DNA of 64,000 nt, taken from NCBI RefSeq assembly GCF_040930455.2, contig NZ_CP170494.1, one strand, 5' to 3'. The stretch comes from Neopusillimonas maritima (GTDB taxonomy: Bacteria; Pseudomonadota; Gammaproteobacteria; Burkholderiales; Burkholderiaceae_B). How positions within the stretch are numbered: position 1 is the first letter of the stretch; each line of letters starts with the position of its first letter. The notes beneath the pieces were generated by a model. The model had not been told where the DNA came from. It searched no databases and saw only the letters and a program-made list of their open reading frames with translations. The translations under genes and the position numbers were made by a program. Positions 24,930 to 33,027 of this stretch are shown piece after piece.

Positions 24930-25647
24930 GCGGTGCTCCCAAATAAGCGGTAATCACTTCCTCTTGAGCCAGAACCTCTTCGGTCTTGCCCTCTGCCAAT
25001 TTGGCACCGGCCAACATGACGACACAGCGATCACACAACGCACGCACCGCTTCCATGACATGCTCGACCAAAATGACCGTTAACCCTTGTGCACGTAAAT
25101 TGCGAATCAGTTTGATGCCCTCTTGCAATTCAGTGGGGTTCAGCCCGGCCAGCCATTCGTCGAGCAATAGCAAACGCGGCTTGAGTGCAAGCGCACGCGC
25201 TAATTCCAGACGCTTTTGATCGATATAAGTAAGATCCACCGCCGGCGTATCGGCAAACTTGCTTAATCCCACTAATGCCAGCAATTCCAGTGCTTCGGTA
25301 TGGGCCGCCGCACCGAACTTGTGATCTTTTCGATACGCCATGCCGGCCTGTACATTCTCGACGCAGGTCATCCCACCCAGTACCCGCACCAACTGGAAGG
25401 TACGCGCAACGCCCAGGCGGGCAATTTTATAAGCGGATAAGCCCATAAGCTCGTCGGACTCCAACCGAATGCTTCCGGAGTCGGCGTGCAATGCCCCTGA
25501 TATGAGATTCATGGCCGTGGTCTTGCCGGAGCCGTTCGGCCCCAGCAAACCCATGACTTCGCCCTCGGCCACCTCGAAACTCAGGCCGTCAACCGCCCTC
25601 AGACCTCCGAACGATTTTCTGAGTTCTTCAACTTTCAGTAGCCTCAT
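24922..25647 (-). CDS. livG: Liv-type ABC transporter ATPase, LivG, with atypical signature motif
   Basis: A 241-residue ATPase with Walker A GPNGSGKTT, the Q-loop region GVARTFQLVRVLGGMTCVEN, Walker B RLLLLDEWLAGLNP and H-loop VILVEHVMEAV. Where LivG proteins usually have LSxGQQRxLEIARAL, this one reads LTYIDQKRLELARAL, so the ABC signature is degenerate, and DEP is DEW. The canonical site may be supplied by LivF in an asymmetric dimer (inference). It overlaps livF by 8 bases and livM by 4 bases. Confidence 0.9.
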   Translation of the reverse strand: MRLLKVEELRKSFGGLRAVDGLSFEVAEGEVMGLLGPNGSGKTTAMNLISGALHADSGSIRLESDELMGLSAYKIARLGVARTFQLVRVLGGMTCVENVQAGMAYRKDHKFGAAAHTEALELLALVGLSKFADTPAVDLTYIDQKRLELARALALKPRLLLLDEWLAGLNPTELQEGIKLIRNLRAQGLTVILVEHVMEAVRALCDRCVVMLAGAKLAEGKTEEVLAQEEVITAYLGAPHV

Positions 25648-26606
25648 GTTTGCTCCTTACCCGCGTCGCGTTCGCGACCGCCGCGACGCCCGAAACGACT
25701 TTGCAGTACGCCGACAATCCCATTAGGCACCAGATACACAATAATCAGGAATACGACACCCAGGAACAAAGCGAAATGATTCGGGAAGTTGGCCGATAAC
25801 ACTTCAAACAAGGCCGTCAACGGAATAACGCCGGCCAAAGGCCCCAGTAAATGTCCAACGCCACCCAGCAAGGACATAATCAATACCTGGAATGATACGG
25901 TGGGGTTGAAGACAATAGCCGGGTCAATGTATGTCCAGCGCGGCGCCATAATGGCACCCACAAGCGTCATGAACGTGGCACTGATTACAAACAGGGATAC
26001 TTTCGCCACGGTGGTGTTCATGCCCAGATGCCGCGCCACGTGTTCATCTTCGCCGATAACCCGCAAAGCCAACCCCAGCCTTGAGCGCCGTATCCACCAA
26101 CCGGCAAAAAGCACCAGCGTGAGCAAGGCCAGCAATTGCCAATAAATATCCTCTTGGGTGATATCCAGAAAAATATAGCGTCCGATTGATTTGGTGATGT
26201 TGACCTCGTACCAGGTCACAATCTGACGAACCAACTCGGCCAGGCCGAAAGTGAAAATGACGAAATGAATACCCGACAAACGCAGTGTTGAGAGCCCCAC
26301 AACTAACGCAAGCAAAATGCCGATAACCATGGCGACACCCAATACACCAAACCAGGGGAGTGTTTCCGAGAGCACGGCCACGGTATATGCGCCGATACCG
26401 AAAAACGCGGTGGTGGCCAATGAAATGTAACGCGTAGGACCGGAAAAGAGCGTCCAGGCGGTGGCCAACGCGGCATACTGCAAAACATTAATGCTGTAGG
26501 CCAGGAAATAACTGCTGTCTATGAGCAACGGCAAGGCCGCCACAATAATTAAGACAACGACAACCACGAGAAAGCCCGGAGAGAACATGGCGTTATTTTG
26601 ATTCAT
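25644..26606 (-). CDS. livM: Liv-type ABC transporter permease, LivM
   Basis: A 320-residue inner-membrane permease with about nine to ten helices. It carries the LivM EAA-like coupling segment RRSRLGLALRVIGEDEHVARHLG (here split by a helix boundary) and the family block GVGHLLGPLAGVIPLTALFEVL. The basic tail FGRRGGRERDAGKEQT is cytoplasmic. It overlaps both neighbours by 4 bases (ATGA), so the four Liv core genes are translated as a chain. It forms the substrate channel with LivH. Confidence 0.91.
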   Translation of the reverse strand: MNQNNAMFSPGFLVVVVVLIIVAALPLLIDSSYFLAYSINVLQYAALATAWTLFSGPTRYISLATTAFFGIGAYTVAVLSETLPWFGVLGVAMVIGILLALVVGLSTLRLSGIHFVIFTFGLAELVRQIVTWYEVNITKSIGRYIFLDITQEDIYWQLLALLTLVLFAGWWIRRSRLGLALRVIGEDEHVARHLGMNTTVAKVSLFVISATFMTLVGAIMAPRWTYIDPAIVFNPTVSFQVLIMSLLGGVGHLLGPLAGVIPLTALFEVLSANFPNHFALFLGVVFLIIVYLVPNGIVGVLQSRFGRRGGRERDAGKEQT

Positions 26607-27478
26607 TTGCCGGCCCTCCCGAAAATGCCTTGCGGGCGCAACAACAACACCAGCAGGAAAATAGTAAATGTCGCCGCCATGGTTAAGCCCGGATCAACAA
26701 AACGGGACACCAGCGTTTCAACGACCCCCAGCAACAAGCCGGCCAGAATACAACCCAGCAAATTTCCCACGCCGCCCATAATGACAATAACCAGCGCCTT
26801 CATGGTGAACGCCACGCCAATGTAGGTGCTGAACGGAAGAAACATACTTACCAAAACCCCGGCACCCACGACCAATGCGCCGCCCAGGGCGAAGGCAAAT
26901 GCAGCCATGGCGCGAGGATTGATTCCCACCAAATGCGCAAACTGAGGCGCGTTGGCCATGGCGCGCAACGACGCACCCCAGCGCGACTTCACCAGCACAA
27001 AATAAACCGCCAGGCCAATGACAAGTGCCGCCCCCGCCGCCAACAAGCGATTGGCCGCAACCGCAGAACCCAACACATTAACCGGCACAGTTAAATAATC
27101 GTAGCTGTAATAATTACCGCCGAAAATAATAAGCAAAATGCCCTGGACGACAAACAAAATGCCGAACGTAGCCAAAATGCTATCAACTTCAAGTGCGTCG
27201 GCTGTGGGCGAGCGTCGCACCAACGGCGTCAGCAATAATTGGTAAATTACCCACTGCAGCGCAAAACCCAGCGGCACGGCAACGGCCAGCGCCATCAATG
27301 GGTGCACGCCCAGGCTGGTAACCAACCAATAAGAAAAAAATGCCGCAGCCACCATGAATTCGCCGTGCGAAAGATTCATGATGCGCGCAACCCCGTACTG
27401 CAGCGTCAGCCCCATGGCAATCAACGCATACAGCCCGCCCAGCGTCAGTGACGCCAGCAAAAGCTCAATGAACAACAT
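26603..27478 (-). CDS. livH: Liv-type ABC transporter permease, LivH
   Basis: A 291-residue permease with about eight helices. The N-terminal LLASLTLGGLYALIAMGLTL and MNLSHGEFMVAAAF are classic LivH motifs, and SRWGASLRAMANAPQFAHLVGI is the EAA coupling loop. GGVGNLLGCILAGLLLGVVE lies near the C-terminus. AGGGG precedes ATG 27478 by 6 bases. It follows the binding-protein gene after a 66-base gap that holds a strong hairpin (27499-27534), a usual arrangement that raises binding-protein mRNA above permease mRNA. Confidence 0.91.
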   Translation of the reverse strand: MLFIELLLASLTLGGLYALIAMGLTLQYGVARIMNLSHGEFMVAAAFFSYWLVTSLGVHPLMALAVAVPLGFALQWVIYQLLLTPLVRRSPTADALEVDSILATFGILFVVQGILLIIFGGNYYSYDYLTVPVNVLGSAVAANRLLAAGAALVIGLAVYFVLVKSRWGASLRAMANAPQFAHLVGINPRAMAAFAFALGGALVVGAGVLVSMFLPFSTYIGVAFTMKALVIVIMGGVGNLLGCILAGLLLGVVETLVSRFVDPGLTMAATFTIFLLVLLLRPQGIFGRAGK

Positions 27479-27498
27479 GTTTTTCCCCTGAACTGGAG

Positions 27499-27534
27499 CA
27501 ACATCGGAGCGCGGGAAACCGGGCTCCGATGTTG
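27499..27534 (-). terminator. Strong stem-loop between binding-protein and livH genes (mRNA stabiliser or attenuator)
   Basis: Perfect 12-base arms CAACATCGGAGC (27499-27510) and GCTCCGATGTTG (27523-27534) close on an inner CGG/CCG pair with a four-base loop. It begins about 10 bases after the binding-protein stop. There is no T-run on the minus strand, so it is not a complete Rho-independent terminator. It more likely blocks 3' exonucleases and lets part of the transcription continue into the permease genes (inference). Confidence 0.6.
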
Positions 27535-27544
27535 GCCGATCGGA

Positions 27545-28777
27545 TTACTTCTTCCAGTCGGGTTTAGGAATGATAACGGGTTGCGCACCTTTCAGGTCTT
27601 TCGGCCCGACACCCTGGAAAACACCGTTTTGCCATTGACCGACGGTGAAGATACCAACCAACTGGTTATTAACAATTTTGATGTCACCCAGAATAGTCTC
27701 GAAACCGCCTTTCTTGAGTTCGGCCGAAATTTTTTCGCGATCAACTTCACCGACACGTTCAATTGCCTGCTGCAGCATTTGCAATGAAGCGTAACTGACC
27801 GGGCTGCCCCAATAGTCGGTGTCTTTACCCGTCATTTCTTTGTGGCGTGCACGATATTCCTGAATCGCCTTGGATGTGCCGTCGATACCGCCCAAGCTCA
27901 TTTGGCCTTCAACACCTTGCGCGCCGTACTTACCAATGAAGAAGGGAAACTGGGTACCCACGCCGGTGTAGAAAATCTTGGGGTTCAAGCTAATGATACG
28001 CGCCTGATCGCTGATCAGGATCGTGTCGGGCGGATAGGAATAAGCAATAAAGGTATCGGCGCCCGAATCTTTAACCTGATTCAACAGCGTAGATAAATCA
28101 GACGTGCCGACAGGATAACTTTCATCCATTACCAGCTCGAAGCCTTTGGCTTGCGCAGCCTTGCGAGCCGCAGAGGCGGATTCAACACCGAAACCGTCGG
28201 CAACGCTGATCATGGCGATTTTGTTATTGATTTTGCCCTCTTTCAGCGCATCGGCCAATGTATCAAACAAACCATTCGCATACATCGACGCCGAGCCCAG
28301 CAAGAAATAATGATTGGGCCAACGCTTGGCGAACTGGTCGGCTTTATCAGTTAGGTTGGTCGTGCCCAGTTGCGGATAGCCGTGCTTGTCGAATAACGGC
28401 GCAACGGCCAGATTTGTTGCCGTACCCCAAGGCGGCAATAGCAGGTCCACCTCATCTTGTGTTATCAGGCGTTCCACCGCGCGCACCGCCTCTTCGGTGC
28501 TGGAACGGTCATCATATTCAACCACTGTAATGGGTACACGCTTGCCGTACTTGCTTAGCATGATACCGCCGGCTTTGTTAACCTCTTCGACCCACATTTC
28601 ATAGTTGGGTCGCTGCGTCGTGGACGCACCCGGGGCATTAGGGCCGGTTTTTGCCAGGGCGTAACCGATTACGATTGACTCGGGCGCTTCGGCGGCCAGG
28701 GTGGGTGCCGCGGCACCCACCACCGACAGACTTAACGCCAGTGTCGCCAGCTTTGATGTCCATTTTTTAACGGTCAT
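27545..28777 (-). CDS. Liv-type periplasmic substrate-binding protein
   Basis: A 410-residue protein with a signal peptide (LATLALSLSVVGAAAPTLAA|EA) and the two-lobed type I periplasmic binding fold of the leucine-binding family (IVIGYALAKTGPNAPGA start; VEYDDRSSTEEAVRAVERLI; VDLLLPPWGTATNLAVAPLF). Ligand-contact positions cannot be assigned by eye. The family also binds aromatic acids, amides and keto acids, and the linked carboxylase/ligase genes favour a small organic acid or ketone-related compound (inference). GGAG lies 9 bases before ATG 28777. It is the first gene after an internal promoter candidate (28859-28887). Confidence 0.9.
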   Translation of the reverse strand: MTVKKWTSKLATLALSLSVVGAAAPTLAAEAPESIVIGYALAKTGPNAPGASTTQRPNYEMWVEEVNKAGGIMLSKYGKRVPITVVEYDDRSSTEEAVRAVERLITQDEVDLLLPPWGTATNLAVAPLFDKHGYPQLGTTNLTDKADQFAKRWPNHYFLLGSASMYANGLFDTLADALKEGKINNKIAMISVADGFGVESASAARKAAQAKGFELVMDESYPVGTSDLSTLLNQVKDSGADTFIAYSYPPDTILISDQARIISLNPKIFYTGVGTQFPFFIGKYGAQGVEGQMSLGGIDGTSKAIQEYRARHKEMTGKDTDYWGSPVSYASLQMLQQAIERVGEVDREKISAELKKGGFETILGDIKIVNNQLVGIFTVGQWQNGVFQGVGPKDLKGAQPVIIPKPDWKK

Positions 28778-28849
28778 TTTTTGTCTCCGGAAAATAAGGG
28801 GTTTTTAAAGTGATGACACACCCGACAACACGCACCCCATACAAGTGGC

Positions 28850-28895
28850 CAGGTAATGACTATAACAATTTACACACTATGTATCAGATTACCTG
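28850..28895 (-). promoter_or_regulatory. Putative promoter framed by an 8-base inverted repeat, upstream of the binding-protein gene
   Basis: Reading the minus strand, a -35-like CTGATA (28882-28887) is followed after 17 bases by a -10-like TATAGT (28859-28864). CAGGTAAT (28850-28857) and ATTACCTG (28888-28895) form perfect inverted arms on each side, so a bound regulator could occlude the promoter. It would allow the importer genes to be expressed apart from the carboxylase genes (inference). Confidence 0.45.
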
Positions 28896-28906
28896 ATTGG
28901 TTGTTT

Positions 28907-30136
28907 TTAGTTGTTATTTCGTGCTTTGATCAGTTCAAGAACTTCTTGAACAATCGCATCGGCAAATGCTTCATCATTCAAATGGCAATCGAATGACTCA
29001 ACCTTAACGGACGCCGGCATGGCTTCTTTCGCCGCGTTATAAAAAACCGGGCATAAAGAAGAATCATGCAGGTGTCCTTCCGGGCTGTCATGATGGGAGA
29101 AACCCTGTAAGGGTACTAACACCGACACCGGGCTTTTGCCTTCTTTTACGAGGCCGGCCAAATGCTGCGCCAACCGTGTTAGCTCTTCTTTCTCGGTACG
29201 AACCGCAGTAAGTGCTTTATTGTGAATGTGATAGCGTTTGCCCGGGAATTGACGCTCGGCCATTTCCGGGGGGCCGGACACCATGAAGTCGGCATTGCCC
29301 GGCGCGATCACCACTGGAATCCCCTTGGCCAACGCAGCCTTGGAACGATTGGGCCCGGCGCTACACAGGCCGTTATTCAGAAAATCATTATGCTCAACCA
29401 CCGACGATTCGATTACTGCGATAACGTCGCGCTCGCTCACAATTTGGTCCAGAGCCTGCCCACCGGTGCCGAGGGTATGGAAAACCAATACTTCATAACC
29501 CTTATCTTCCAGCGATTTACGCACACGCACCGTACATCGATCAATCGTCCCCAATGTACCCATGGCGATGATGGGCTTGTCGGACGCCTTTTTCGGCTCG
29601 TAGTGCTTGGCCATGGCAGCCACCGCGATGGCTGCATTGCGATAAACATCGCCGGTAATGCTGTTAATGCCTGCAATATCACAAACAGGATTGAACATGG
29701 TGATGTCTTTCGCGCCCACGAATGGTTGCGTGAACCCCGATGCCATGGTCGACACAAGTACCTTGGGCAACCCATACGGCATGGCCTGCATAACGGTGCT
29801 TACCAATGAGCTCCCCATAGAGCCGCCAATACCGATAATGCCACTGAGCGGTGTTTTGGCGTGCAGCGCCAACGCCAGCTTGGCGGCGCCTTCCATCATG
29901 ACAGCCTGACATTTGCCTTCGTGACCTAGGTCGCGGACATCCTGAATGGTTTTCCCTGCTGCGCCGGCCACTTCCTCGGGCGTAATTTCAGCTCCCGGCT
30001 TGACCGAACGCCGAATACTGGGATCCATATGAAGCACCTCGACACCTTGCGCCTCCAGATTGTCGCGCACGTATTTGGCTTCCACCGCTTTGGTGTCGAG
30101 CGTAGCGATTAATAAAACTTTTGGTTTTGTACTCAT
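28907..30136 (-). CDS. Tm-1-like ATP-binding (UPF0261) family protein
   Basis: A 409-residue protein beginning KPKVLLIATLDTKAVEAKYV, with GIIGIGGSMGSSLVSTVMQA and PYGLPKVLVSTMASG, the signature of the UPF0261/Tm-1-like family. Tomato Tm-1 uses this N-terminal domain to bind ATP and viral replicase; the bacterial role is unknown. Bacterial UPF0261 genes often stand beside a TIM-barrel PEP-hydrolase-like gene, which is absent here. AGGAGA precedes ATG 30136. Its place between an acyl-CoA ligase (46 bases upstream) and a Liv importer suggests a catabolic or regulatory role in the same pathway, perhaps ATP-dependent (inference). Confidence 0.85.
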   Translation of the reverse strand: MSTKPKVLLIATLDTKAVEAKYVRDNLEAQGVEVLHMDPSIRRSVKPGAEITPEEVAGAAGKTIQDVRDLGHEGKCQAVMMEGAAKLALALHAKTPLSGIIGIGGSMGSSLVSTVMQAMPYGLPKVLVSTMASGFTQPFVGAKDITMFNPVCDIAGINSITGDVYRNAAIAVAAMAKHYEPKKASDKPIIAMGTLGTIDRCTVRVRKSLEDKGYEVLVFHTLGTGGQALDQIVSERDVIAVIESSVVEHNDFLNNGLCSAGPNRSKAALAKGIPVVIAPGNADFMVSGPPEMAERQFPGKRYHIHNKALTAVRTEKEELTRLAQHLAGLVKEGKSPVSVLVPLQGFSHHDSPEGHLHDSSLCPVFYNAAKEAMPASVKVESFDCHLNDEAFADAIVQEVLELIKARNNN

Positions 30137-30182
30137 GTTGTCTCCTGAAAATATTATTTGATTCCGCGCCTATAGAGCCACG

Positions 30183-32177
30183 CTAAGACGGATTCAGTTT
30201 TTGGGCCAAACGAATAAAGAAATCGAGACTGTCCGGGTTCGCCATCGCGTCGGGATGCGCCACCTTGTGCGCGGGCGACCCTAACAGCAAACGCCGGACC
30301 GGCACCTCCATTTTCTTGCCGGTTAAAGTACGGGGTATGGCTTGAACCTGGTAAATCTCGTTGGGCACATGACGCGGCGATGCTTTGGTGCGAATTTGCG
30401 TTTTAATTTGCGTCTTTAAATCGTCATCGAGCACTTGCCCCTCGTCCAACACCACAAACAAAGGCATGAACGAATCGCGCCCCAAATACTCAAGATCCAC
30501 CACCAGGCTATCGCGCACTTGCGACAGCGCTTCGACCACACGGTAAATCTCTGCGGTGCCCATGCGAATCCCGAAGCGATTAATTGTGGAGTCAGAGCGG
30601 CCATAAATAATGCTGGTTCCACGCGGCGTGAATTGAATCCAGTCGCCATGACGCCAGTACCCCGGGAACATATCGAAATAACTATCGTGGTAGCGCTCGT
30701 TACCCGGATCATTCCAGAAATAAATAGGCATTGAAGGCATGGGCCGGGTAATAACCAGTTCACCCACTTCATCGACCACGGCCTCGCCGCTCTCGTTGAA
30801 AGCGTAAGCAGCCACACCTAATTCGCGGCACTGAATCTCGCCTGAATACACCGGCAGGGTGGGCGCGCAGGCGACAAACCCCGACGCAATATCCGTGCCG
30901 CCGCTAATCGAAGCGAGCCAGAGGTCTGACTTGACGTTGTCGTACACCCATTGGAACGCATCAGTGGGTAACGGGGAGCCCGTGGCATTGATGGCACGCA
31001 AAGCATTGAAAGGCCCAACTTCCTTAGGCAACAGCCCTTCTTTCATGCAGTTAATTAAATAGGCCGCACCACACCCTAAAAGGGTGACGTCGTAATCGTT
31101 AACAAAACGCCATAACGCTTTCTGATCCGGCCATGCGGGGTTGCCGTCGTAAAGCACAACGGTGGCGCCCACCAACAAGCCACCCACCTGTAAATTCCAT
31201 ACAATCCAGCCGGTTCCGCCCAGGAATAACAAACGATCCCCCTCGCGCAAATCGTGCTGCAAAGCCATGGTTTTCATATGCGTTAAAACAATGCCGCCAT
31301 GACTGTGCACGATAGCCTTGGGCAAACCGGTTGTACCCGACGAGTAAACCACCCAAAGCGGGTGCGAAAACGGTACACGCTCGTATACTAATTGCGCCGG
31401 TTCGGAAACCTGGCTTGCCCACGACAATTGATTTCGCCAAGGCAGCGGTTGATTCACCTCTGCGTTCGGGCCCGGCACATGAATGACATGTTGTACCGTT
31501 GGCAGCGCATCAAGCAACTCACTCACCTGCTCTACCCGGGAGTGAAATTTGCCGTTGTAACTGTAGCTGTCGGTGGCAAAAATAAGCTTGGGTTCAATTT
31601 GGCTAAAGCGATCGGTCACGACCCGCACACCCATATCGGGTGCGCAGCTTGACCACACTGCACCCAAACTGGCGCAGGCCATAAACGCCACCACCGTTTC
31701 AGGGCGATTGGGCAAATAAGAAACCACACGGTCGCCTTTACCGATGCCCAGTTTGCGCAAACCGGCGGCCAATGCACCGGCATCACGCTGCATATCGGCC
31801 CAGGAAACCTCATAAGGCTCTGACGTTTCATTACGCGCGATCAGCGCCGGACGTTGATCCGTTGCGTTGCGAAATATATGTTCTGCATAATTAAGGGTTG
31901 CGTTGGGAAACCATTTTGCATCCGGCATCGTCTGAGACGCCAGCACCGGCTGGTTCGATCCGCCGGCCTGAACATCGAAATATTCCCAGATTGACGTCCA
32001 GAACGACTCGAGATTATCGACCGACCATTGCCATAAATCGGCATACTCGCCGCGCGGCAGGCCGTAACGGCGCTCAAGCCACTGCTGATAATGCGCCAGC
32101 CGCGAGGCATTTATTTGCGACTGGCTCGGTGTCCACAAAGGTTGAGCCGACGTTGCTTTGTCTGCTGACTGCGTCAT
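30183..32177 (-). CDS. Acetoacetate-CoA ligase (acetoacetyl-CoA synthetase) family enzyme
   Basis: A 664-residue adenylate-forming enzyme, the usual size of acetoacetyl-CoA synthetase. Motifs: YSSGTTGLPKAIVHSHGG (P-loop of the AMP-binding domain), the ATP-binding segment ISGGTDIASGFVACAP, and the catalytic Lys in RTLTGKKMEVPVRRLL near the C-terminus. The N-terminal block ASRLAHYQQWLERRYG and the LWQWSVDNLESFWTSIW stretch are typical of the acetoacetate branch. It would convert a beta-keto acid plus ATP and CoA to the acyl-CoA. It overlaps the HAD gene by 4 bases and belongs to the biotin-carboxylase operon, which suggests that the carboxylase product is its substrate (inference). Confidence 0.88.
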   Translation of the reverse strand: MTQSADKATSAQPLWTPSQSQINASRLAHYQQWLERRYGLPRGEYADLWQWSVDNLESFWTSIWEYFDVQAGGSNQPVLASQTMPDAKWFPNATLNYAEHIFRNATDQRPALIARNETSEPYEVSWADMQRDAGALAAGLRKLGIGKGDRVVSYLPNRPETVVAFMACASLGAVWSSCAPDMGVRVVTDRFSQIEPKLIFATDSYSYNGKFHSRVEQVSELLDALPTVQHVIHVPGPNAEVNQPLPWRNQLSWASQVSEPAQLVYERVPFSHPLWVVYSSGTTGLPKAIVHSHGGIVLTHMKTMALQHDLREGDRLLFLGGTGWIVWNLQVGGLLVGATVVLYDGNPAWPDQKALWRFVNDYDVTLLGCGAAYLINCMKEGLLPKEVGPFNALRAINATGSPLPTDAFQWVYDNVKSDLWLASISGGTDIASGFVACAPTLPVYSGEIQCRELGVAAYAFNESGEAVVDEVGELVITRPMPSMPIYFWNDPGNERYHDSYFDMFPGYWRHGDWIQFTPRGTSIIYGRSDSTINRFGIRMGTAEIYRVVEALSQVRDSLVVDLEYLGRDSFMPLFVVLDEGQVLDDDLKTQIKTQIRTKASPRHVPNEIYQVQAIPRTLTGKKMEVPVRRLLLGSPAHKVAHPDAMANPDSLDFFIRLAQKLNPS

Positions 32178-33010
32178 CGCATTAACTCCAATAACTGGTC
32201 GATACCCGACAACGAATAATGTGGCCGGCGGTTATCAGGCAAACGAGCGAAGTCGTTCGCTTTGTACAAGCCGGTATGAACACTGACCGAAATCGCCCCG
32301 TTCAAATGCGCCATTTCATTTTCCAGCGCCGGGTCGTCACCCACAATCGCCACATGTTCCGGCGCCACGCCCAGAATTTCGCGCGCGATGGCAAAAGCCT
32401 CGGCGGCCGGTTTGCCAACGACAATCGCCTCCTTGTCGGTCACACTGCTAATAGCGGCGGTTAAGGCGCCCGAAATACCCAAGGTACGGCCATCACGGCT
32501 GGCAATGTACGGCACGGTGGAAACCGTATAAAACCCCGCCCCCTGCCAAATCGCCCGACTGGCGGCGTCAAGGTCGGGCAAACCGAACTCGGGGTACCAT
32601 CCGATAAAAACCGCATCGGCATCGTCTGCCCGCTCGGGCGCACACACCACTTCAAAACCCGCATCAGCCAACGGCTTCCAAACACCTTCCGCCCCCAGCA
32701 CCAAAATTTTCTTATAGCCTTTGTTGCGAAAAACCGATACGGCAATGGCAGGAGGCGTTAAAGCACGTTCGGGGGCCACCTCAATTCCCGCGTTGCCCAG
32801 CGCCTGCGACAACTGCACCGGCGTTTTCAATGAACCATTGGTAAAAACAACATAGGGCAACCCACGCGAACGCAAGAGCTCAAGCAACTCAAGTGAACCA
32901 GGCAACGGCGCATAACCGTTCAAACCCCGATCAGCCAATGCCAGGGTGCCGTCCACATCGAAAATAAACCCGCGCATTGCGTTCAGATCGGGCGCCTTTA
33001 CTTCAGTCAT
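32174..33010 (-). CDS. HAD-superfamily (class IIA, NagD-like) hydrolase
   Basis: A 278-residue HAD phosphatase. Motif I is FIFDVDGTLALAD (nucleophile Asp plus acid/base Asp), motif II is VVFTNGS, the lysine is in IVVGKPAAEAF, and the final acidic motif is VAIVGDDPALENEM. The middle C2-type cap places it in subclass IIA with NagD and 4-nitrophenylphosphatase-like enzymes. The substrate is unknown. GGGAGAAG lies 5 bases before ATG 33010. It sits between a carboxyltransferase (17 bases upstream) and a CoA-ligase (4-base overlap), where it might hydrolyse a phosphorylated intermediate or a damaged by-product (inference). Confidence 0.88.
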   Translation of the reverse strand: MTEVKAPDLNAMRGFIFDVDGTLALADRGLNGYAPLPGSLELLELLRSRGLPYVVFTNGSLKTPVQLSQALGNAGIEVAPERALTPPAIAVSVFRNKGYKKILVLGAEGVWKPLADAGFEVVCAPERADDADAVFIGWYPEFGLPDLDAASRAIWQGAGFYTVSTVPYIASRDGRTLGISGALTAAISSVTDKEAIVVGKPAAEAFAIAREILGVAPEHVAIVGDDPALENEMAHLNGAISVSVHTGLYKANDFARLPDNRRPHYSLSGIDQLLELMR

Positions 33011-33027
33011 TAAACTTCTCCCGCAGC

